Of a DNA stretch of 64,000 bases, positions 54,185 to 61,411 are shown in pieces. Each line of letters starts with the position of its first letter. Within the stretch, counting starts at the first letter, position 1. The notes under the pieces were generated by a model. It had not been told where the DNA came from, ran no database searches, and worked only from the letters and a program-made list of their open reading frames with translations. This DNA comes from Cyanidiococcus yangmingshanensis (lineage: Eukaryota; Rhodophyta; Bangiophyceae; Cyanidiales; Cyanidiaceae), in NCBI GenBank assembly GCA_013995675.1, contig VWRR01000005.1:186001-250000 (forward strand), given 5' to 3'. Made by a program: the position numbers and the translations under genes.

Positions 54185-55072
54185 ATGGACTCAACATCGA
54201 CGTCGACGCAGCGCCCAGTTTCGTCGGTATTGCTAAACGGAGCGATGGCATCAGGGGTGGTCTTTGGGTCGGCTCCGACTGGAACGGCGTCCGAATATGA
54301 CCCGTTTCGCTTTCGCTCGCTTGCACCCGAGCTTCGAGTCGTCATGGTGACGGGTGCAACTGGCGTGCTCGGCCAGGCGACGGTGCGAGCGTTTTTAGAT
54401 GAAGGATTTCGCGTCGTGGTACATGATAATTCTGTGGAGGATCTGAATGCTCTCGTGGCGCAACTGGGCCCCAGCGCTACTGCAGAGGCCCTTTACCCGA
54501 TCTGTTTCGACATTTCGCGCCCGGAGGCAGTGGCTGCGGCCATGCATCGGATTCAACAGGACTTTGGTCACATATACTTTCTCATCAACAACAACGCGGT
54601 TGTGAGTGCGACCCACGCGCTCGACACCTCACCCGAGGATTGGCAATACGCATTTGCGCAGAATGTGCACAGCGCCTTCTACATGTCTCGAGAGGTGCTT
54701 CCAGCGATGCGAGCGAAGCGTTTCGGCCGCATCATCAACACCTGCAGTTTGGCTGGCAAAACCGGTGGCATTACAACGGGAATTGCCTACTCGACCACCA
54801 AAGGTGCTTTGCAGACACTGACGTTCAGCTTGGCTCGGGAGACTGCGCGAGACGGAGTCACCGTCAATGGTATCAGCTATGCGTATGTGCAGACGGCGAC
54901 TCTGGAGCGATTTCCAAAAGAGGTTGTAGACCAGCTGCTCAGCAGTATTCCTGTCGGTCGATTTATGCGACCTGAAGAGTTTGCTTTTGCTGTATTGTTC
55001 CTCAGCTCGCCCATGGCTGGTTTCATAACCGGTGAAATTGTAGACTTGAACGGCGGGCTGCTCACAGACTAG
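54185..55072 (+). CDS. Short-chain dehydrogenase/reductase, FabG-like
   Basis: 295 residues from ATG 54185 (MDSTSTSTQRPV); an internal ATG (MASGVVFG) would shorten the non-conserved N-terminus. Classical SDR motifs: cofactor loop VTGATGVLGQA, INNNAVVSATHAL (NNAG element changed to NNAV), catalytic Ser in NTCSLAGKTGG and Tyr/Lys in YSTTKGALQTL. The C-terminal RFMRPEEFAFAVLFLSS...ITGEIVDLNGG is typical of 3-oxoacyl-ACP reductase/glucose dehydrogenase-like SDRs. The Ser/Thr-rich N-terminus might be a weak organelle signal. The substrate is not assignable. It is convergent, 46 bases apart, with the small basic protein gene at 55119-55373. Confidence 0.88.
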   Translation: MDSTSTSTQRPVSSVLLNGAMASGVVFGSAPTGTASEYDPFRFRSLAPELRVVMVTGATGVLGQATVRAFLDEGFRVVVHDNSVEDLNALVAQLGPSATAEALYPICFDISRPEAVAAAMHRIQQDFGHIYFLINNNAVVSATHALDTSPEDWQYAFAQNVHSAFYMSREVLPAMRAKRFGRIINTCSLAGKTGGITTGIAYSTTKGALQTLTFSLARETARDGVTVNGISYAYVQTATLERFPKEVVDQLLSSIPVGRFMRPEEFAFAVLFLSSPMAGFITGEIVDLNGGLLTD

Positions 55073-55118
55073 GTAAAGTATTCATCTGCGTTTCTGTTCC
55101 AGCAGACTACACAGTGTT

Positions 55119-55373
55119 TTACTTTGTCGTCTCCGGCGAATCATCTCCTGGTGTTGCGCCTGCCTTATCTGAAGCGAAAGAAGCGTCTGCCTTGCAGAGC
55201 AGGGCGAACTGAGCCTCGCCTTGTCGGAGAACTTCCGCGTTCCGCTGCACAAAACGCTGGAACTTGCGTCGGTTCTCCTTTTGTGTTCGAGAGAGCCTAC
55301 GCTTGGGGCGGCTAAACCGTACTCGGCCGTCCAGAAGCACCACCGTTCGACGAAAGATGCCCATAGGAACCAT
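55119..55373 (-). CDS. Small basic protein, candidate mitochondrial large-subunit ribosomal protein (mL60-like)
   Basis: 84 residues from ATG 55373 (MVPMGIFRRTVVLLDG); a second ATG at 55364 gives 81. The centre is strongly basic: GRVRFSRPKRRLSRTQKENR, then RKFQRFVQRNAEVLRQ. The pattern (R)LS-x-x-(Q)K-x-x-R(R)K-x-x-x-x-V-(D/Q)-x-x resembles mitoribosomal mL60 (yeast Mrpl31), which is of similar small size and has a WRLS-x-PQK-x-R-x-RK core. The resemblance is short and from memory, so the identity is only a suggestion; that a small basic RNA-binding-type protein is encoded is more likely. The 3' ends of this gene and the SDR nearly meet. Confidence 0.45.
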   Translation of the reverse strand: MVPMGIFRRTVVLLDGRVRFSRPKRRLSRTQKENRRKFQRFVQRNAEVLRQGEAQFALLCKADASFASDKAGATPGDDSPETTK

Positions 55374-56219
55374 GTTGCCGACGGATCAGGAACCGTTCAC
55401 GAACAGCGCTCGATTCGTAGAACGACACACCGTCGAGTCAGCGGTCGTCGTCACTCGGACTGGCGCCCATCGACGGCTGCGCAGGGCAGCGGGTTCCCGG
55501 GGCCCTTGTACCCACTCCACGACTCGGTGATCTTTCGATCAGGTAGGTCACGCTTGGACCAGGCTTTGGTTTGCATCGGACTCATCGGTCCGTATAGAGG
55601 ACATGTCATTGAGAGAGACGCAACTGACACTGCATTGGAATGAGGTCACCCTTCCATCAAACAGTCCGATCGATCCGCCGGTTCATTAGGCAAAAGCAAC
55701 GAAAATAAGCTTTAGGAGCTGCACCTATCCCAGGGAGAACTTCAATCGTCGCCCGATGAGTTCTCGGTTCTGGACACGCCCGTGATTGGAATCCAAGACG
55801 AGATCAAGAATAGTGTCTCTACAGGTGTGAGCCTAGCACATGTTGTTCGCGTTGACGCACGTTTTCGCTCGGAACGCCAGCTCGTGCCCGTGATCGATCG
55901 TCGAATAACGCAGTCAAATGGTCGGCGCCATGATGCCTATCTTGGTTTGGAGAGCGTCGCCATGAAGCGGGTTCTATGACCCAGTCGAGCCACCAACGCC
56001 AAGCCAGTATGCCATTCACGCCGCGACAGATAAGCGCTAGTAGCGCGTTATTCGGATGCGACCTTCAGGCTGTATCGGCAATCCGTACGACATGCGCTCT
56101 CGAAACCGCTTTTACAGGTCATCGTGACGATCATCCTCAACCAGTTGACGCCAAATCGAGCGAATGCAAGTTCAGAACGCAAACACACCGCCTTTTCGCA
56201 ATCGTTCCACCACCGATGC
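55374..56219. other. Intergenic region, no gene recognised
   Basis: 846 bases between two minus-strand genes. Short overlapping frames only. Nothing repetitive seen. Confidence 0.5.
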
Positions 56220-56939
56220 TCATGAAGAAGACAACGACGATGCCGCGGCAGTGCCTGTGGATGTCGTTGGTGGCGCTGCAACAGCGTTCGAGCTGGCAAC
56301 CTCGGCATCGGGTATCTGCGGTTCCTCGCTCTCGTTCCCGTTGCGATCACAGAGGTAGCGTTGCACGAGATGTTGCGCTTCACGCAATTTGTTGACGAGA
56401 CTTGTGATTTCAGCTGTGGCCGTAACAGCAACAGTTGACATGTCCGCTTCGCCAAGACGAGCAATCGCTGAAGCGATGTGCTGCGCTGCGTCCTCGACAC
56501 GAGCGCGCCACTCCCGCTGATGATTGATCAGTTCCCGAAGACGATCAAGCTGCTCATCAGTGAACACTTGTCTCTGGTGCCACACCTCAATCAGTCTATC
56601 TAACCGCTCATCACCAGCCAACAAGGCAAGGTGTTGCTCCATTCCCTCGAGGAAGAGGTTCGCTAACCTTTGCGCCAACGCATCCGGGAGACGATTGCGA
56701 GCATGCTGGAGCACCTCATTGGCCAGGTACAAAAGGTGCAGCCGTCGTTCGCGTTCACTTTCAGCCAATACTAGGCCCCAGTCGTGTACCAACGACGACG
56801 CAAACGTAGGCGCCATGAAGAGGATGAAATAGGAGAGAGACTGGATGGACTCCAGGTTCGGTTGGATGGTTGAAAGACGGCGCTGAAAGTTCGCCCGCGA
56901 ATATTGCAGCGCCACGCCACGATCACCAACAGGCGCCAT
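56220..56939 (-). CDS. CID-domain protein (RPRD1/Rtt103-like), RNA polymerase II CTD binder
   Basis: 239 residues from ATG 56939 (MAPVGDRGVALQYSR). Residues about 15-140 form a CTD-interacting domain of eight helices: FQRRLSTIQPNLESIQSLSY, then SLVHDWGLVLAESERERRLH, LLYLANEVLQHARN and LIEVWHQRQVFTDEQL. LxxLxYLANEVLQ and LIxVWxxRxVF are hallmarks of the RPRD1/Rtt103/Pcf11 group, which bind phosphorylated Pol II tails and link to termination and mRNA 3'-end formation. A second helical part (about 150-205) is a likely coiled coil, as in RPRD1/Rtt103. The tail is Ala/Ser/Thr-rich. Frame intact. It is divergent from CK2 alpha. Confidence 0.9.
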   Translation of the reverse strand: MAPVGDRGVALQYSRANFQRRLSTIQPNLESIQSLSYFILFMAPTFASSLVHDWGLVLAESERERRLHLLYLANEVLQHARNRLPDALAQRLANLFLEGMEQHLALLAGDERLDRLIEVWHQRQVFTDEQLDRLRELINHQREWRARVEDAAQHIASAIARLGEADMSTVAVTATAEITSLVNKLREAQHLVQRYLCDRNGNESEEPQIPDAEVASSNAVAAPPTTSTGTAAASSLSSS

Positions 56940-57817
56940 TTCCAAGCCTCGCCACAGCGCGTTCTCGCGCTGCAATCAAGACCTCACCGGGTACTCTTCG
57001 GTCAAGCCACAATCGACACCGAGTTTGTGACAGATGCGAAGGCCTCTATCACGTAAGCACGAAGCGCTATCCCTAGTGATCAAAAAGCGTCTCCGAACAG
57101 GTCGTCGGGATCTATGAGACTGGCTTCACACGGGAGCCAGCACCACGTTCCAGTCATAGAGCAGAGTGCCCGTGCCCAGCTCTCCAGAAACACACCCTGT
57201 ATTGCCGCCCTTGAACGTCCTCAATCGGTCGTGCTCCCCAGTCTCAGCGTGATAGCCTGCAGTGCAACGACTGCTTTCGCCAGGCCCTAGTCTTCGCACT
57301 GTGTGCGCAACGCAGCCGCCACCGCACTACAACAGGTTGTGTTCCAGTGCCCGGCCTTGCGGGCGCCACGTGGTCGACGCCGCGAGCCGAAGGGCGCAGC
57401 CATACCGAGACGCGCCTTCAACGCCGGCCAGCGCGTCGCTTCAGCAGACGGTACTGACGAAAGGCTTTGTTATCGAAGCAGTTCGGCTTGGAGTCTATTG
57501 GTAACCGGCTGTAAACGAAAACATCGACACGGTCGCCTTGCGGAGTGTGCGTCGGCTCGCTGCATCAAACTCGGGGGACAAAGACGAGTGTGGAGTTTGG
57601 GCGACCGGGCAAACGAGCGGTCGTCTAGTCCGGCTGTGGAGCGGTGCCCGTGTAGCGGCGCTCATCGGCTCGTGTTGCGTCACGAGCGTGTCCCCTGGTC
57701 GTTCCAGTCTGGGAGCCTCTGTGAGTGACTGTGGGTCGGCTTGATCAGGGCAGGACAACGGAGGCGAAACCGCGTGGCTTGTGCGACTGCAGCTGGCCTC
57801 AAGCCGCGTCGAACGCG
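56940..57817. other. Divergent intergenic region CID protein / CK2 alpha
   Basis: 878 bases with both promoters. GC-rich in its second half, where a plus-strand frame (57303-57728) stays open but has no recognisable motif. No RNA gene or repeat recognised. Confidence 0.5.
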
Positions 57818-59164
57818 ATGAGTGCAGTGCGCCGGAAGCCGCCCAGCTCCGTGGCCCGCGTCTACGCTGACGTGAACGAGCATCGCCCCCGCGAGTACTG
57901 GGACTATGAAAACCTCATGATTAACTGGGGGAACCAGGATAACTATGAAGTTGTACGTAAAGTTGGCCGAGGCAAGTACTCCGATGTCTTCGAGGGCCTC
58001 AACGTGGTGAACGGCGCGCGCGTCATCATTAAAATCCTGAAACCAGTGAAGAAGAAGAAAATTAAGCGGGAGATCAAGATTCTGGAGAATCTGTACGGCG
58101 GACCCAATATTGTGAAACTGTTGGACCTGTGTCGGGATCCCGTGTCCAAAACGCCGTCCCTGATCTTCGAATACATTCAGAACACGGATTTCAAGCAGCT
58201 GTATCCAGCGCTGACCTTGAATGATATTCGGTACTACGTCTACGAGGTGCTTAGGGCGCTGGATTACGCACACAGCATGGGCATCATGCATCGCGATGTC
58301 AAGCCGCACAATGTCATGATCGATCATGAGCGTCGGGAGTTGCGCTTGATCGACTGGGGTCTCGCCGAGTTCTACCACCCCGGACGACTGTACAATGTGC
58401 GGGTCGCTTCACGGTACTTCAAGGGTCCCGAACTACTGGTCGACCTCCAGGATTACGATTACTCTCTGGATATCTGGTCTCTTGGATGCATGCTGGCTGG
58501 TATGATTTTCCGAAAGGAACCCTTCTTCCATGGCCACGATAATCAGGATCAGTTGGCCAAAATCGCTCGAGTTCTCGGTACCGACGATCTCTTTACCTAT
58601 TTGCGCAAGTACGGCATCGAACTGAGTGCCTCCTACTTGAATATGATCGGGCGTCACAACAAAAAGCCGTGGGATCGCTTTATCACGGCTGAAAACGCCC
58701 ACTTGGTCACTCAGGACGGCATCGATTTGTTGGAACACATGTTGCGATATGATCACCAGGAACGCGCTACGGCACGCGAGTGTATGGCGCATCCTTTCTT
58801 TGACGTGGTGCGACCACCCATCCCCGCTACAGTGCCCGGAGGGGTATCGAACGCTCCCGAGGACGCAGTCGAGAGTCTTGACGCCTGTCCCTCGCCCACC
58901 GCAAACGGACCACCACACGCAGCGGCAACCGGTGTGGTGCCCCACGATAGTACATCTATGGCGATGAATAACGTCGGCGGGGAATATTACGCGATACCTG
59001 CTGGCGCTGCAATTGTCCATGCAGAGGCACCGCCTCGATTGACGAGTAGCCCAGCGGTTGCTGAGTTTCCGACATCCGCTGACTATGGTGAAGTGTACAC
59101 GAATCGATCGACGGGGCCGGCCTGGGCAGCTGCCGCTGGCACTGAACGACCCCGCTCCAACTGA
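57818..59164 (+). CDS. CKA: Casein kinase 2 catalytic subunit alpha, with C-terminal extension
   Basis: Constitutively active Ser/Thr kinase for acidic sites. It has 448 residues from ATG 57818 ([20 protein letters not shown]), matching the CK2 N-terminus [15 protein letters not shown]. Gly loop [11 protein letters not shown], catalytic Lys in [17 protein letters not shown] with the CK2-specific lysine cluster, catalytic loop [13 protein letters not shown], and the CK2 hallmark DWG in place of DFG ([12 protein letters not shown]) are all present. [20 protein letters not shown] and the terminal [17 protein letters not shown] follow. About 110 further residues form a Pro/Ala/Ser-rich low-complexity tail not found in most CK2 alphas. 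Frame intact. The open frame upstream begins at ATG 57725 but is unconserved. It is convergent with the bisphosphatase gene. Confidence 0.97.
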   Translation: MSAVRRKPPSSVARVYADVNEHRPREYWDYENLMINWGNQDNYEVVRKVGRGKYSDVFEGLNVVNGARVIIKILKPVKKKKIKREIKILENLYGGPNIVKLLDLCRDPVSKTPSLIFEYIQNTDFKQLYPALTLNDIRYYVYEVLRALDYAHSMGIMHRDVKPHNVMIDHERRELRLIDWGLAEFYHPGRLYNVRVASRYFKGPELLVDLQDYDYSLDIWSLGCMLAGMIFRKEPFFHGHDNQDQLAKIARVLGTDDLFTYLRKYGIELSASYLNMIGRHNKKPWDRFITAENAHLVTQDGIDLLEHMLRYDHQERATARECMAHPFFDVVRPPIPATVPGGVSNAPEDAVESLDACPSPTANGPPHAAATGVVPHDSTSMAMNNVGGEYYAIPAGAAIVHAEAPPRLTSSPAVAEFPTSADYGEVYTNRSTGPAWAAAAGTERPRSN

Positions 59165-59555
59165 TGGTGACTGAGTCTGAGAGCCGCGCTCCTTGACGAC
59201 CGGGCTTTTATTGGAGGCATCGCATGCTGTACGACCTGCGTTTGCGACTGGAGACAGTTACACGTGCGAAGACATAAACATCACTCCTGCATGTTGACGG
59301 GGCCATGCTGTTTTGCCTTTGTTTCGCCACCAAGTGCCTTTACCTGTCGTCTCTGTCTGGTCATTTCCGGTAAGACACTAGTGCGTCGGGCGATTTCGCT
59401 GGCGCTCGCATCATCGTCGTCTCTGGCTGCGACTGCGGAGCCTGGCGTTCGCGATTGCGAGTGACGTGGAATCCGCACCTCTCCCGATGGACCTCATGGG
59501 CCGGACTCGGTTCGCGAAACCCGAACTGCGTCTCTGCACGACCACCAAATTCCCC
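59165..59555. other. Intergenic region between convergent CK2 alpha and FBPase genes
   Basis: 391 bases; presumed 3' regions of both genes. Nothing recognised. Confidence 0.6.
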
Positions 59556-60593
59556 TTACTGAAACTTGCGTGCAATTTCCAAAAACTCTTCGATGTCTTC
59601 GGCACTGCCCATGAAGACGGGCACTCGCTGATGAATATGTCGCGGAACGACATCCAGGATCTCCTCCTTGCCAGTCGTTGCCCTACCACCGGCGACTTCC
59701 ATCAAAAAGGCCATGGGCGCCGCCTCGTACAAATACCGGAGTTTGCCTTCCTTGCTCTTGCTATCGGCTGGGTACATGAAAACACCACCGTACAGGAGTG
59801 TCCGATGCACATCGGCCACCATCGATCCGATGTAGCGGAGGGAGCGCGGCTTCCCCGTCTCTGGGAATTTCATGCGCTGAACGAACTCGCGCACTGCTGG
59901 ATCCCAGTCCCGACTGTTGCCCTCGTTGATGGAATAGATTGTGCCTCGGCGCGGGCAACGCATATTCGGATGGGTCAGCACGAACTCACCTAGCGACGGG
60001 TCCAAGGTGAAACCATTCACGGTCTCGCCCGTGGAGAAAACGAGGTTCGTGGCAGACCCATACATCGCGTAGCCGGCAGCGACCATAGAGCGACCGCTTT
60101 GTAGCATGTACCGATTCACGTCCTCCGAAGAGTTCAGCTCCTGCGGATTCTCGATGTGATAGATCGCAAAAATCGTGCCGATCGAGACGTTCGCGTCAAT
60201 GTTCGAAGACCCGTCCAGTGGATCAAACGCGATTGCGTAGCGACCACGCATCAACGGGTCCACAAGAATCGCCAGCTCTTCCTCTTCGCTCACCAGACAC
60301 GCACATTTCTCGGACGCGATCAGGTTCAGTTTAAACGTATCGTTCGCAATGACATCCAGCTTTTTCTGGTCTTCGCCTTGCACGTTTTGGTCACCCGCCA
60401 AACCATACAGCTTGGCAATACCTGCGCGACGCACACAAGACTCGATAACCTTGCACGCGAGCTGCACAGCGGAGAGCAAAAGGGTTAGGTCTCCTTGAGC
60501 CTCCTTGTGTCGGCGTTGCTCCACGAGCACATACCGAGTGAGGGTCATGGCATCCGTTCCCTCAAGAAACGTCGGAGCACCTTTTGTTGACAT
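59556..60593 (-). CDS. FBP: Fructose-1,6-bisphosphatase, cytosolic type
   Basis: Hydrolyses fructose 1,6-bisphosphate to fructose 6-phosphate in gluconeogenesis/sucrose-type carbon export. It has 345 residues from ATG 60593 (MSTKGAPTFLEGTDAM). Landmarks: GEDQKKLDVIANDTF, the metal-binding FDPLDGSSNIDANVSIGTIF, SMVAAGYAMYGSATNLV, RCPRRGTIYSINEGN, RYIGSMVADVHRTLLYGGVF and the active-site Lys region YPADSKSKEGKLRYLYEAAP. The redox-regulatory cysteine insertion of Calvin-cycle plastid enzymes is absent and there is no transit peptide, so the cytosolic form is favoured. A (TCA)n-type repeat directly precedes the ATG on the coding strand. Frame intact. Confidence 0.97.
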   Translation of the reverse strand: MSTKGAPTFLEGTDAMTLTRYVLVEQRRHKEAQGDLTLLLSAVQLACKVIESCVRRAGIAKLYGLAGDQNVQGEDQKKLDVIANDTFKLNLIASEKCACLVSEEEELAILVDPLMRGRYAIAFDPLDGSSNIDANVSIGTIFAIYHIENPQELNSSEDVNRYMLQSGRSMVAAGYAMYGSATNLVFSTGETVNGFTLDPSLGEFVLTHPNMRCPRRGTIYSINEGNSRDWDPAVREFVQRMKFPETGKPRSLRYIGSMVADVHRTLLYGGVFMYPADSKSKEGKLRYLYEAAPMAFLMEVAGGRATTGKEEILDVVPRHIHQRVPVFMGSAEDIEEFLEIARKFQ

Positions 60594-61114
60594 GATGATG
60601 ATGATGAGCAGCGTGTGCGTGATCGCTTCAACACCCGACTAGTAGCAGCAGTAACAACAGCACGTCGACTATCGGTCGTTGCACCAACGACAAGCCGTCT
60701 AGCGCTGCAAGGGGCGGGCCGTCTCGCTAGCAGCGACGAGGTCGACGGCGCCACGCCATCGATCCGAACGAGCGGCCCGAATCACACGGGTGACACGAAT
60801 CCTCGTCGGGGCTGGACAAGATTACCCATCGCATGGTCGCCCGATGGCATGCATGCCTGTCGCGTGCACGGAGGATGCGATGCACCAAGTCATGGATGGC
60901 GTCAGCGCGTCCGCCACAAACGACTGTATCACCATCGTCGACCTAACGCTGATGAGACAGCACCATGCGTCCATCGAGCGGGCGCCTGCCGTTGTTCGCG
61001 GGACACACCATCGGCCAATGCCGCGCGGTGCCTGACTGGTTGGCACGCGTGCTGCATGAACGATCGTCCTTTTTGCGGACACGTGTGCTTCCCGGGCTGG
61101 CGTCAGCACCGACA

Positions 61115-61146
<32 letters not shown>

Positions 61147-61411
61147 CCCGGAGGCACATCCGCCTGCACGCATGCAGTTTGGTGCATGCCGTTTTGGTTT
61201 CATCCTTCACGGAGCGGATATACATCCCTTTTTTTCCTGTTTCGGTCGAGACAGCGGTGCTGGCACCGAGCAGGATGATACCGCACACGGTCGACAAACC
61301 TGCTTGGGCTCTATACCGCTGGACGGGGAGGTTGATTCAGACTGCACGCACTTGCTGCGCGAGTCCAACGTGGAACGGTTCGCGTCGTTTCCAGACGCAT
61401 CACTGGTCCTG
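60594..61411. other. Promoter region of FBPase with CATGCA words and (ACGC)n
   Basis: 818 bases between two minus-strand genes. It holds GGCATGCATGCC at about 60847-60858, the (ACGC)n tract, GCATGCAG and GTGCATGCC at about 61169-61191. The low-complexity frames that cross it are products of the repeats. Confidence 0.6.
61114..61146. repeat. (ACGC)n microsatellite
   Basis: Eight tetranucleotide units in the spacer upstream of FBPase, the same unit as at 12051-12074. Confidence 0.95.
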
